Assembly: GCA_942491945.1 (NCBI GenBank) | Contig: CALODD010000058.1 | Coordinates: forward strand, 1-47,571 | Reading direction: 5' to 3' | DNA from: JAJDYQ01 sp942491945 | GTDB taxonomy: Bacteria; Pseudomonadota; Gammaproteobacteria; JAJDYQ01 | Length of the DNA: 47,571 nucleotides | In this document: piece after piece, positions 9,171 to 17,693 of the stretch | How positions within the stretch are numbered: the first letter of the stretch is position 1 | Layout: each line of letters opens with the position of its first letter | Made by a program: the position numbers and the translations under genes | The notes under the pieces: generated by a model | What the model was told of the DNA's origin: nothing | What the model saw: only the letters and a program-made list of their open reading frames with translations | Database searches by the model: none

Positions 9171-9299
9171 AACTGATGAAGACTCAGGTGAGTGCGAGAC
9201 AAGGCAAAAATGAACGAAAAAACGCAGTTTATATGCAATAAATGAGTATTTTGAGATCATTTTTAACGCAGTATCGTGCCAGCTGAGGCTTTATCAGTT
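9171..9299 (-). repeat. Dispersed imperfect-palindrome repeat, copy A
   Basis: Fills the pcnB-folK gap and overlaps the last 6 bases of pcnB. Outer arms begin AACTGATGAAGACTCAG (9171-) and pair, with a few mismatches, with the sequence ending at 9299. Inner arms are AAAAATGAAC (9206-9215) and GATCATTTTT (9255-9264). On the minus strand the centre reads CTCAAAATACTCATTTA then AAACTGCGTTTTTTCG, shared with copies B, C and D. Confidence 0.85.
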
Positions 9300-10565
9300 G
9301 CCTGATCGACGGCGTCGCCTTTTTCTTGGTCCACGATTATCATCACTGGCCCGTGAAGCAGCCACCTGCTTTGCGTCATCCATTTCCTGGAAGTCCGTCC
9401 ACCAGTCACATAACTCCTGCAAGTCTTCGCCGCACTGATTACGCAATAGCAGAAAATCGTACGCCGCACGAAAACGTGGGTGCGCCAGTAATCGCATTGG
9501 GCGTTTACCGCGGCGTTGCTCAAAGCGATGTTGCAGTGTCCAGATTTCACGTGACTGCACCGAATAACGTTTTGGTATCGCGGTCTGTTCCACCTGTGCC
9601 GAAAAGATTTCCTGTGCAATACGGATCATGCTGGTGACATCATCCATATCGCCATCCACTTCCTCCTGCATAGCCTGACGCAAACAACCCCATAGCAGAA
9701 AGGCATACAGATACGCGGGGTTGACTGACTTACCCAGGTTCACCCGTTGATCTGTATTTTCCAGTCCATTACGTATGAAACTTTCGACATAGCCGTCACT
9801 ATCATCTTGCAGAGAATCTTCGACTTGAAGAAAAAGGTAACTAAAGAGCCCATATTCACGTAACACCTCATAACTACGTAAGGCATGACCTTTCTGAAAC
9901 AGCTTCAGGATTTCATCGAATAATCGTGCCGCTGGCATATCATCCAGCATTGGTGCCAGCTTCTGGATTGGCTTTGCAGCCTCTTCTGTCATCGTGAAAT
10001 CGAGCTTGGCAACGAAACGTAGTGCCCGAAGCATCCGTACCGGGTCTTCCCGATAACGTGTTTCAGGATCACCAATAACCTGAATACGGCGCGCTTTTAC
10101 ATCAGCAACACCGTCCACATAATCCACAATGCTGAAATCCTTGATGTTGTAGAACAGGGAATTAACCGTGAGATCCCGACGCATGACATCACCATCGATA
10201 TCACCATAAACATTGTCACGCACAATACGTCCATCATCGGCCTGCTGGGCATGGGCTTCGGATGCATTGTCATGTGCGGCACGAAAAGTTGCGACTTCGA
10301 TGATCTCTCGACCATAACGAATATGCGCAAGACGAAAACGCCGCCCGATCAGGCGACAGTTCTTAAATAACTGACGAATTTCCTCAGGATGGGCATTGGT
10401 TGCTACATCAAAGTCTTTCGGTTGATGCCCAAGCAATAAATCCCTGACAGCACCACCCACCAGATAGGCTTCGTAGCCCGCTTTACTCAGGCGATAGAGT
10501 ACCTTAAGTGCATTTTCAGAAATTTGATTACGTGATATCCCGTGTTCTGATCGAGGAATAATCAC
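9294..10565 (-). CDS. pcnB: Poly(A) polymerase I
   Basis: Adds 3' poly(A) tails to RNAs and so promotes their decay. The 423-residue product starts IIPRSEHGISRNQISENALKV, close to E. coli PcnB. The nucleotidyltransferase core shows GGAVRDLLLG and the catalytic DxD in KDFDVATNA, followed by RRFRLAHIRYG and RRDLTVNSLFYN. The C-terminus ends in an arginine-rich tail (GPRKRRRRRSGN), typical of PcnB and used for RNA binding. It heads the operon pcnB-folK-dNK-panBCD, as in E. coli. Repeat copies A and B flank it on both sides. Confidence 0.96.
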   Translation of the reverse strand: MIIPRSEHGISRNQISENALKVLYRLSKAGYEAYLVGGAVRDLLLGHQPKDFDVATNAHPEEIRQLFKNCRLIGRRFRLAHIRYGREIIEVATFRAAHDNASEAHAQQADDGRIVRDNVYGDIDGDVMRRDLTVNSLFYNIKDFSIVDYVDGVADVKARRIQVIGDPETRYREDPVRMLRALRFVAKLDFTMTEEAAKPIQKLAPMLDDMPAARLFDEILKLFQKGHALRSYEVLREYGLFSYLFLQVEDSLQDDSDGYVESFIRNGLENTDQRVNLGKSVNPAYLYAFLLWGCLRQAMQEEVDGDMDDVTSMIRIAQEIFSAQVEQTAIPKRYSVQSREIWTLQHRFEQRRGKRPMRLLAHPRFRAAYDFLLLRNQCGEDLQELCDWWTDFQEMDDAKQVAASRASDDNRGPRKRRRRRSGN

Positions 10566-10650
10566 CGGAGAGACTGAACTGATAGCATCGTCCTAAACTA
10601 TTTTTCAAGCGGCGAATCATACCGAGTTAACAAGCATCGTGCTATGTGTC

Positions 10651-10800
10651 TTTAAGGGTGCCTTTAGAAATTCAATTAAGCCGATGATGGTAAGGCGCAG
10701 CGTTGCGAAAAAGCACAGTGTATATGTAATACATGAGCATTTTGAGCAACGATGCAACACAGCCAGAGCGGCTTAAGTGGATTTCTAGAGGTGCCCTTTA
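10651..10800 (-). repeat. Dispersed imperfect-palindrome repeat, copy B, with long terminal inverted repeats
   Basis: Left end AAGGGTGCCTTTAGAAATTC (10654-) and right end, read on the minus strand, AAAGGGCACCTCTAGAAATC are terminal inverted repeats of about 30 bp, continuing to TTAAGCCG on both sides. Inner stem arms are CGTTGC (10701-10706) and GCAACG (10746-10751), replacing the GATC arms of other copies with pairing kept. The minus-strand centre CTCAAAATGCTCATGTA and TGTGCTTTTTCG identify it as the same family. It overlaps the 3' end of the response-regulator gene (stop at 10785). Looks like a MITE-type element; no transposase is present. Confidence 0.85.
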
Positions 10801-12800
10801 TATACCTCGACACGGTTTCGCCCATTACCCTTAGCAAGATATAACGCTTCATCAGCATTACGCAGTAATTGCTCTTTGGTCAGCTCTGATTCTGGTAATC
10901 TCGTGGACACACCAAAACTCATGCTGACAAAGCCATGCGTATGACCCGCATGCTCAATACACTCTGTTTCCAGGGTGTTTCTCATGCGCTCTGCTATTAA
11001 TAATGCCGCCTGCTCGTCAGTAGCCGGCAATATAATGACGAATTCTTCACCGCCATATCGAGCAACGAAATCTCCCGCTCGCTGCAGTTTGGCAGCCAAC
11101 ATCTGGGCAACACGCATCAGACAATCATCACCGGCCTGATGGCCATAATGATCGTTATACTGCTTAAAGTGATCAATATCGCACATAATCAACGATAGAG
11201 GTTGTGACTGACGTTGAGTACGCTCAAGTTCCGGTGGAAACACTTCATTAAAACGGCGGCGATTGGCAATCCCCGTTAAACCATCAATTATTGATAAACG
11301 GAGCAACTGATCTTTTTGCTGTTTCAGTAGAATGTGATTCTTAACTCTGGCACGAACAATCGCTGGATGAGTTGGTTTCTGAATATAGTCCGCAGCACCC
11401 AGTTCAAGTCCATAAGCCTCTTCAGTTTCATCACTTGCAGATGTTACGAAGATTATCGGGATAGACTGAGTATCAGGATCTCCTTTCAGTTGGCGACAAA
11501 CTTCATGACCATCCATATCAGGCATATTGACGTCCAGGAGTATAAGATCTGGTGGAATGCGCTTAACCTGCTCAAGCGCCTTTTCGCCTCTTGTAGCGAC
11601 ATAGATTTCATAGCGTGCGGGACTCAGCATAGTCGCCAGCACACGTATGTTGTCAGCGACATCATCGACGATCAAAACCCGTTCCACCGTCGATAATTGA
11701 GATATGTCGACCTTATTGTTACTTGAGTAACTAACATCTAGCTTCTTAGCCAATAAAGGCAACGATTCAAATACCTGCCGGAATTGCATTCTTTCAATAA
11801 GCACTGTCAGTGTTTGCAGCTCATCGTCCAATAAACTGGCCGGTAATTTTTGAACTAGATCGCTGTAAGCTTCTTCCGCAGAAATATTTCGATGCTTTAA
11901 TAAAACTGCCAGGCGCTGTAACTCTGCTTCATACTGCGATGCATACTGGCGTTTATGTTCCTCTTCATTTAATACCATTGTCGGCACAACACCGGTTACA
12001 TCACTCAAATTCGATCCAAGAATGATGAACAATTCCTCTAGTTCTTTCAGTAAATCCTGGATGGTATCGCTGTCACCCTCCGGTAAACGTTTTTCTATGT
12101 CGACCACAATCTCGTATATCTCAGTTGCCGACAGATTTCCCGCCATACCTTTCATGGTATGGAGTAGGCGCCCAGCCCCTTCGATATCTGATTCAGAAAG
12201 CGCCTGACGTACTTCACCTGCAGCGGCAGAGTAGTTATTCACAAAACGATGTAATAGCTGATTGAGAAGCTTTTTATTACCCTGTAATCGGTCAAGGGCT
12301 GCTTCATAATCTATACCGACTAAATTACTACCCGTCCGGGTTAATCGCTCTTCTGACTTTTGCGGATAAGCAGGCCAGCTTTCCGGTGTATTTTCAGACT
12401 GTAATGGTTTGATCCATTCCTTAAGACGCTCTCGAAGCCGTTTGATATGCAGCGGCTTCTCGAGATAATCATTCATTCCAACTTCAAGATATCGCTCATC
12501 CCCAACCTGCAACTGATCAGCACTCAGTGCAATTATAGGTAAATCCCGGTTATGTTCTAATTTACGAATTTGCTGAGTGGCTTCATAACCATCCATGACG
12601 GGCATTCGTATATCCATGAACACCAGGGAGAAACCATGATCGGAGGGAGATAAAATTCTGACCGCTTCTTCACCATTATCCACGATAACGACAGTCAGGC
12701 CATGCATACGCAACATTTCACGGATCATGGTCTGGTTCACGTCGTTATCTTCGACGACCAGCACGCGCGCGCCTACCATGTCCAGTGTATTAGTAACCAT
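10785..12800 (-). CDS. Response regulator: REC-HPt-REC-GGDEF (diguanylate cyclase)
   Basis: A phosphorelay hub that ends in a cyclic di-GMP synthase. From the ATG at 12800 (preceded by AGCAGG) it has 671 residues. REC1 (about 12-130) has VEDND, phospho-acceptor MDIRMP and EKP. An HPt domain (about 195-280) has LHTMKGMAGN with the phospho-His. REC2 (about 375-490) has VDDVADN, LLDVNMPDMDG and QKP. GGDEF (about 505-668) has RYGGEEFVIILP and an RxxD inhibitory site (RAGD) five residues earlier. No histidine kinase lies nearby, so its input is unlinked. The last residues (YKGHL) and stop are encoded by repeat copy B. The longer frame from 12833 would start inside a hairpin and is rejected. Confidence 0.92.
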   Translation of the reverse strand: MVTNTLDMVGARVLVVEDNDVNQTMIREMLRMHGLTVVIVDNGEEAVRILSPSDHGFSLVFMDIRMPVMDGYEATQQIRKLEHNRDLPIIALSADQLQVGDERYLEVGMNDYLEKPLHIKRLRERLKEWIKPLQSENTPESWPAYPQKSEERLTRTGSNLVGIDYEAALDRLQGNKKLLNQLLHRFVNNYSAAAGEVRQALSESDIEGAGRLLHTMKGMAGNLSATEIYEIVVDIEKRLPEGDSDTIQDLLKELEELFIILGSNLSDVTGVVPTMVLNEEEHKRQYASQYEAELQRLAVLLKHRNISAEEAYSDLVQKLPASLLDDELQTLTVLIERMQFRQVFESLPLLAKKLDVSYSSNNKVDISQLSTVERVLIVDDVADNIRVLATMLSPARYEIYVATRGEKALEQVKRIPPDLILLDVNMPDMDGHEVCRQLKGDPDTQSIPIIFVTSASDETEEAYGLELGAADYIQKPTHPAIVRARVKNHILLKQQKDQLLRLSIIDGLTGIANRRRFNEVFPPELERTQRQSQPLSLIMCDIDHFKQYNDHYGHQAGDDCLMRVAQMLAAKLQRAGDFVARYGGEEFVIILPATDEQAALLIAERMRNTLETECIEHAGHTHGFVSMSFGVSTRLPESELTKEQLLRNADEALYLAKGNGRNRVEVYKGHL

Positions 12801-12820
12801 GAAACCTGCTCTTAAACAAT

Positions 12821-12841
12821 GAAAACGCCGCATTAGCGGCG
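12821..12841 (-). terminator. GC-rich hairpin plus T-run just before the response-regulator start
   Basis: CGCCGC (12826-12831), ATTA loop, GCGGCG (12836-12841). On the minus strand it is followed by GTTTTC, the form of an intrinsic terminator, and lies 21-41 bases upstream of the regulator ATG. No gene on that strand ends here, so it is either a leader attenuator of the regulator gene or a barrier against antisense transcription. Confidence 0.5.
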
Positions 12842-12970
12842 CACAAATAATCTTCCCATAATAAATATGATAAAACTGTGACTAGTATCAAGTAGCCAGA
12901 ATCACCGAGCAATAGCTGTTAACAATTGTTCACACGCCTTTTATATGGTTTTTTACCGGCAATTTACGAA

Positions 12971-12998
12971 TTGAACACTCGAAGCGAGAACCTATAAT
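12971..12998 (+). promoter_or_regulatory. Sigma-70 type promoter of the RDD gene
   Basis: TTGAAC (12971-12976), 16-bp spacer, TATAAT (12993-12998). The predicted start of transcription is near 13005, about 20 bases before the ATG at 13025. Confidence 0.65.
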
Positions 12999-13024
12999 AC
13001 GCGCCCATTTCACGGAAAATGAAA

Positions 13025-13489
13025 ATGAGTACCGACGATCAACTACATATTGTTCCAGCGACATTCACACGCCGCCTTGGAGCCATGGTATACGACAGCC
13101 TGCTGTTATTCGCTTTGCTTATGATCGCCTCGGTACCCGTTGTCATGCTCGCTGGTGGCGCGGAAAGCCCTTTTATTCAAGGTGCCGGCTACCAACTCTA
13201 TCTATATATTGTTTCATTCCTGTTTTTTGGCTGGTTCTGGGTTCATGGTGGACAGACACTTGGCATGCGTAGCTGGAAACTGCAGGTAGTACGTGATGAT
13301 GGGCATGCTCTCGGCTGGGATAGTGCGCTAGTACGCTTTATCGGAGCAACTGTATCGCTCCTCCCCTTGTTTATTGGTTTTCTATGGATTTTATTCAACA
13401 GTGACCGGCTCGCCTGGCATGATTTAGTGTCGAAAACACGCATCATGCATAACCCCAATCTAGGCAAAAAATCAGACAAGAAAAGCTAA
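13025..13489 (+). CDS. RDD family membrane protein
   Basis: Small integral membrane protein of unknown function; some RDD proteins have been linked to ion transport. The 154-residue product has hydrophobic spans at about 22-45, 60-80 and 108-125. The defining motif is RRLGAMVYDSLLL near the N-terminus, with the Arg and Asp of the RDD name, and GQTLGMRSWKLQVV plus RLAWHDLVSKTRI later, all typical. The start at 13025 is preferred over 13019 because GGAAA then lies at proper spacing. It has its own promoter and is followed by the suf promoter region. Confidence 0.85.
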   Translation: MSTDDQLHIVPATFTRRLGAMVYDSLLLFALLMIASVPVVMLAGGAESPFIQGAGYQLYLYIVSFLFFGWFWVHGGQTLGMRSWKLQVVRDDGHALGWDSALVRFIGATVSLLPLFIGFLWILFNSDRLAWHDLVSKTRIMHNPNLGKKSDKKS

Positions 13490-13566
13490 GAAAAACAATA
13501 CGCTTTATTGAAAGTATCTCTTTAGGAATGATTGACTGACCTACCCCCCTCCATTAGTCTCTCCTA

Positions 13567-13594
13567 ATAACCTAGTAATTTACTCAGGTATTAT
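13567..13594 (+). promoter_or_regulatory. IscR-like operator overlapping the suf promoter
   Basis: The 25-bp stretch 13567-13591 is an imperfect palindrome, beginning ATAACC and ending GGTAT. Compared with the published IscR type 1 consensus from memory (ATASYYGACTRWWWYAGTCRRSTAT) it matches 21 of 25 positions. A TATTAT -10 box (13589-13594) overlaps its right end and no good -35 is seen, as expected for a regulated promoter. No Rrf2/IscR gene is in the window, so the regulator would act from elsewhere. A GAGGC/GCCTC hairpin (13609-13626) follows in the leader. Confidence 0.55.
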
Positions 13595-13649
13595 TGAAAC
13601 ACGCGAATGAGGCCCCATTTAGCCTCTTCTGTAACCGCCCGGAGTCATC

Positions 13650-15104
13650 ATGTCTGCAGACAATCAGGAAGTACGCGAACTGGCGAAAAAGGAGTACGAG
13701 CACGGTTTCGTAACTGATATCGAGGCCGATACCCTGCCGCCTGGTCTGAATGAAGACACAATACGTGCAATTTCAGCGAAAAAGGAAGAACCGGAGTGGA
13801 TGCTGGAATGGCGTCTGGATGCCTATGCAAAATGGCTGAAGATGACACCACCCGAATGGCCCTATGTGCATGTTCCAGAAATTGATTATCAGGCCATTTC
13901 ATATTATTCCGCCCCAAAACAGGGTGATGGCCCCAAGAGTCTGGATGAAGTCGATCCAAAACTGCTGGAGACCTACGACAAACTGGGTATTCCACTGGAA
14001 GAACAGAAACTTCTGGCAGGTGTAATCGACGTCGCCGTTGACGCCGTTTTCGACTCAGTTTCAGTTAAAACCACCTTCACCAAGCAACTCGAAGAAGCCG
14101 GTGTGATTTTCTGCTCGATTTCAGAAGCACTGCATAAATACCCAGAGCTGGTTAAAGAATACATGGGCACAGTTGTCCCCAAGACCGATAACTTCTACGC
14201 CGCACTGAATTGTGCCGTATTTACCGATGGTTCCTTTGTTTACATCCCGAAAGGCACGCGTTGCCCAATGGAGCTGTCTACCTACTTCCGCATCAATGCC
14301 AAGAATACTGGCCAATTTGAACGCACCCTGATTATTGCAGACGAAGGCTCCTACGTTTCCTATCTGGAAGGCTGTACCGCGCCGATGCGTGATGAGAACC
14401 AGTTACACGCTGCCGTGGTTGAACTGATCACCATGGAAAATGCCGAAATCAAATACTCAACCGTTCAGAACTGGTACCCCGGTGATGAAACCGGCAAAGG
14501 TGGCATTTATAACTTCGTGACCAAGCGCGCTGAATGCCGTGGCGATAATTCCAAGGTTTCATGGACTCAGGTAGAAACGGGCTCAGCGATTACCTGGAAA
14601 TACCCGTCCTGTGTACTCAAGGGTGATAATTCCATCGGTGAGTTCTACTCCGTCGCACTTTCGAGTCTGGCACAACAGGCCGATACCGGAACCAAGATGA
14701 TCCACCTGGGTAAGAATACTTCCAGCACGATTGTTTCCAAAGGTATCTCGGCAATGACTGGCCAGAATGCCTATCGTGGTCTGGTACAGATCAACAAGAA
14801 AGCCGATAACGCGCGTAACTACACGCAGTGCGATTCACTACTATTGGGTGATACCTGTGGTGCACACACCTTCCCTTATATGGAAGTGAAGAACCCTTCG
14901 GCCAAAGTTGAACACGAAGCAACAACTTCAAAGATTGGCGATGATCAATTGTTCTATTGCCAGCAACGCGGTATCTCAGAAGAAGATGCGGTTTCCATGA
15001 TTGTGAATGGCTTTTGTAAAGAAGTCTTCAAAGAACTCCCCATGGAGTTCGCGGTAGAAGCACAAAAATTACTCAGTGTCTCTCTCGAAGGCGCTGTCGG
15101 ATAA
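13650..15104 (+). CDS. sufB: Fe-S cluster scaffold subunit SufB
   Basis: Scaffold of the SufBCD complex that assembles [Fe-S] clusters in the cytoplasm. The product has 484 residues (E. coli 495). It is recognised by GTRCPMELSTYFRINA, EGCTAPMRDENQLHAAVVELI, KRAECRGDNSKVSWTQVETG and the C-terminal SKIGDDQLFYCQQRGI, where conserved Cys and Glu residues take part in cluster building. Shine-Dalgarno CGGAG precedes the ATG. It is first in sufB-sufC-sufD-sufT-Rieske. The usual cysteine desulfurase gene sufS and any sufE/sufU are missing from the operon, so sulfur must be supplied by an unlinked enzyme. Confidence 0.97.
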   Translation: MSADNQEVRELAKKEYEHGFVTDIEADTLPPGLNEDTIRAISAKKEEPEWMLEWRLDAYAKWLKMTPPEWPYVHVPEIDYQAISYYSAPKQGDGPKSLDEVDPKLLETYDKLGIPLEEQKLLAGVIDVAVDAVFDSVSVKTTFTKQLEEAGVIFCSISEALHKYPELVKEYMGTVVPKTDNFYAALNCAVFTDGSFVYIPKGTRCPMELSTYFRINAKNTGQFERTLIIADEGSYVSYLEGCTAPMRDENQLHAAVVELITMENAEIKYSTVQNWYPGDETGKGGIYNFVTKRAECRGDNSKVSWTQVETGSAITWKYPSCVLKGDNSIGEFYSVALSSLAQQADTGTKMIHLGKNTSSTIVSKGISAMTGQNAYRGLVQINKKADNARNYTQCDSLLLGDTCGAHTFPYMEVKNPSAKVEHEATTSKIGDDQLFYCQQRGISEEDAVSMIVNGFCKEVFKELPMEFAVEAQKLLSVSLEGAVG

Positions 15105-15153
15105 ATACTCCTGGCCAATCAAGGCCACCTAAGTTTTCATCAAGGTATTCAAC

Positions 15154-15900
15154 ATGCTTGAAATTAAAGATTTGCACGTCGAGATCGACGGTAAAGAAAT
15201 TCTAAAAGGTCTGAACCTGTCGGTTGGTTCTGGCGAAGTCCATGCCATCATGGGGCCAAACGGCGCGGGTAAAAGCACCCTGTCTTATGTGCTAGCGGGT
15301 CGTGAAGGCTATGAAGTCACCAAAGGCAGCGTTAGCTATGAAGGTAAAGACCTGCTTGAGATGGAAACCGATGAACGTGCCTGTGAAGGTATTTTTCTGG
15401 CATTCCAGTATCCGGTTGAAATTCCTGGTGTAAACAATACCTACTTTCTGAAAGCTGCCGTCAATGCCAAGCGTAAATACCATGGCGAAGACGAAATGGA
15501 TGCCATGGAATTCATGAAGTTAATGAAAGAAAAAATGCCCATGGTTGAGATGAAACAGGACCTACTGACTCGCTCAGTGAATGAAGGCTTCTCTGGTGGC
15601 GAGAAGAAACGTAATGAAATTTTTCAGATGGCAGTGTTGGAGCCAAAGCTGGCTCTACTTGATGAGACCGACTCAGGTCTGGACATCGATGCCCTGCGTA
15701 TCGTTGCCAATGGTGTAAATGCCCTGCGTAATGAAGAACGCTCAATGGTTGTTGTAACTCACTACCAACGCCTGCTCGATTACATCCAACCGGATTTTGT
15801 ACACGTATTGGCCGATGGTCAGATTGTAAAATCTGGTGACAAGGAACTTGCTCTTGAGCTGGAAGAGAAGGGTTATAGCTGGCTAGAGAAATCAGCCTAA
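15154..15900 (+). CDS. sufC: SufBCD ATPase subunit SufC
   Basis: ABC-type ATPase that drives conformational change of SufB-SufD during cluster assembly. The 248-residue product has Walker A GPNGAGKST (about residues 33-41), the SufC-specific signature SGGEKKRNE, Walker B LALLDETDSGLD and a switch His in VVVTHYQR. It lies 49 bp after sufB. The 133-bp space after it is almost wholly filled by repeat copy C. Confidence 0.97.
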   Translation: MLEIKDLHVEIDGKEILKGLNLSVGSGEVHAIMGPNGAGKSTLSYVLAGREGYEVTKGSVSYEGKDLLEMETDERACEGIFLAFQYPVEIPGVNNTYFLKAAVNAKRKYHGEDEMDAMEFMKLMKEKMPMVEMKQDLLTRSVNEGFSGGEKKRNEIFQMAVLEPKLALLDETDSGLDIDALRIVANGVNALRNEERSMVVVTHYQRLLDYIQPDFVHVLADGQIVKSGDKELALELEEKGYSWLEKSA

Positions 15901-16020
15901 ATTCTACTCAAACGGCACGATACTTCGTTAAAAATAATCTCGTGATGCTCATTTACAAAAACGTAAACTCCGCTCACTCGATCATTTTTGCCTCGTCTCG
16001 CACACGACTGAGCGAATTTA
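15901..16020 (+). repeat. Dispersed imperfect-palindrome repeat, copy C
   Basis: Occupies the sufC-sufD gap from the base after the sufC stop. Inner arms AAAAATAATC (15930-15939) and GATCATTTTT (15980-15989) pair with one mismatch. Outer ends (ATTCTACTCA and TGAGCGAATT) are loosely complementary. The centre GATGCTCATTTAC and GTAAACTCCGCTCACTCG matches copy D. It would place a long hairpin in the suf mRNA. Confidence 0.8.
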
Positions 16021-16033
16021 AGGATATTAATTT

Positions 16034-17377
16034 ATGAGTACAACGATAGAACATTATCAAAATCAGCATGCGGCAATTAAGTCGCAGCTACCCGGTCAAG
16101 ACCTGGACTGGTTAGCTACTTCGCGTGAAGCTGCACTAAGTGCTTTTACAGAACAGGGTTTTCCACATACTCGCATTGAGGACTGGAAATACACTAACGT
16201 CCGTCCGATTGAAAAACGCGAATTCACCATCGCACAGGAAGCCGATCATTCGGTTGATGCGAATACGCTGAACGAATATTTATGCAAAGACATGGCCTGT
16301 CACCTGCTGGTGTTTGTTGACGGTCGCTATTCTGATCAATTGTCCAACCCTGGAGATCTGCCAGCAAAAGTCACAGTGAAAGACATGACAACTGCCTTGA
16401 GTGATGACAGCAATACGATTCAAAACTATTTAGGTAAAGTTGCCGATGCCAATAAGAGTGGCTTCGCAGCAATGAACATGGCTTTCATGTCGGATGGTGC
16501 GGTGATTAATATTCCTGACAATGCTGTTGTCGAGTTACCGATCCACTTAATGTTTCTTTCTTCCGGTAAGAAAGAAGAAGTCACCAATCAGTCACGCATA
16601 CTTGTCATGGCCGGCGCGAATAGTCAGGCCAAAGTAATCGAAAGTTACAACTCACTGGAAGACAGTGTGTACTTCAACAACATTACAACCGAAGTAAAGG
16701 TTGGCCAGAATGCACACCTTGAACACTACAAGATACAGCAGGAAAGTACCAAAGCCTTCCATGTGGCAACGCTACAGGTTGACCAGGATCGTGACAGCAC
16801 ATTTACTTCATATTCCATTTCATTAGGTGCACAACTCGCACGTAACGATATTAACGCCTACATGGGTGACGAAGGTGCAACCTGCAATATGTATGGCCTT
16901 TATGTTACCGGTGGTCGTCAACATACAGACTTCCATACTCGCGTTGACCATGCCAAACCGCATTGCAATAGTAATGAGTTCTATAAAGGAATACTGGACG
17001 GTCATTCACGCGCCGTATTTAACGGTCAGGTGCATGTGCATCCTGATGCGCAGAAATCAGCAGCCGAGCAGCAAAACAAAAACCTGTTGTTATCTGATCA
17101 TGCCGAAGTCGACACTAAGCCACAACTCGAAATCTATGCCGACGATGTCACAGCATCACACGGTGCCACTGTAGGCCAGCTAGATGACAACATGATGTTT
17201 TATCTGCGTTCACGCGGTATTGACTACAACTCCGCACATGCCCTGCTTGTTTATGGCTTTGCACATGATATTGTTGAACGTATGAAGCTTGAACCGCTAA
17301 AGAAACATCTTGAATCAGTTCTAATGTCTCGCATCCCAAATGCCGATCAATTTAGTGACCTGGCTTCAGCGGAATAA
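16034..17377 (+). CDS. sufD: Fe-S cluster assembly protein SufD
   Basis: Partner of SufB in the SufBC2D scaffold, needed for iron entry. The product has 447 residues (E. coli 423). It shows FPHTRIEDWKYTNVRP near residue 45, a right-handed beta-helix core with VDHAKPHCNSNEFYKGIL, AVFNGQVHVHPDAQKSAAEQQNKNLLLSDHAEVDTKP split over the conserved region, and the C-terminal SHGATVGQLDDNMMFYLRSRGI. The conserved His of the family lies in the SHGATVG motif. Repeat copy C separates it from sufC, so its expression relative to sufBC may be altered. Confidence 0.96.
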   Translation: MSTTIEHYQNQHAAIKSQLPGQDLDWLATSREAALSAFTEQGFPHTRIEDWKYTNVRPIEKREFTIAQEADHSVDANTLNEYLCKDMACHLLVFVDGRYSDQLSNPGDLPAKVTVKDMTTALSDDSNTIQNYLGKVADANKSGFAAMNMAFMSDGAVINIPDNAVVELPIHLMFLSSGKKEEVTNQSRILVMAGANSQAKVIESYNSLEDSVYFNNITTEVKVGQNAHLEHYKIQQESTKAFHVATLQVDQDRDSTFTSYSISLGAQLARNDINAYMGDEGATCNMYGLYVTGGRQHTDFHTRVDHAKPHCNSNEFYKGILDGHSRAVFNGQVHVHPDAQKSAAEQQNKNLLLSDHAEVDTKPQLEIYADDVTASHGATVGQLDDNMMFYLRSRGIDYNSAHALLVYGFAHDIVERMKLEPLKKHLESVLMSRIPNADQFSDLASAE

Positions 17378-17381
17378 GAAG

Positions 17382-17693
17382 ATGGATAAAGATGCATTAA
17401 AGGGACAGATCATAGAGCAACTGAAAACGGTTTATGACCCTGAAATCTCAGTCAACATATATGACCTGGGGCTCATCTATAAACTCGATATCGATGACGA
17501 TGCCAATGTCAGTTGCGACATGACTCTTACTACACCGGGTTGCCCTGTTGCTCATACGTTTCCGGGTCAGGTTGAATGCAAAATTAAGGAAGTTGAAGGC
17601 GTCAATGATGCGACAGTCAGCCTGGTATGGGATCCACCCTGGACTAGAGATAAGATGACGATGGAAGTCCAACTTGATTTAGGCATGCTATGA
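17382..17693 (+). CDS. sufT: SufT-like MIP18 family (DUF59) Fe-S maturation factor
   Basis: MIP18/DUF59 proteins help mature [4Fe-4S] proteins downstream of the Suf scaffold. From the ATG at 17382 (good Shine-Dalgarno, AATAAGAAG) the product has 103 residues. It shows the family core VYDPEISVNIYDLGLIY and the conserved Cys in TTPGCPVAHTF, with WDPPWTRDKMT at the end. A longer frame from 17340 lies inside sufD and is not likely used. Four bases separate it from the sufD stop and four bases (ATGA) overlap the next gene, so the genes are translationally coupled. Confidence 0.9.
   Translation: MDKDALKGQIIEQLKTVYDPEISVNIYDLGLIYKLDIDDDANVSCDMTLTTPGCPVAHTFPGQVECKIKEVEGVNDATVSLVWDPPWTRDKMTMEVQLDLGML

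Noticed and set aside
9158..9238. 27-residue N-terminal extension of FolK
   Set aside because: Encoded by repeat copy A; FolK proteins begin near the ATG at 9157.
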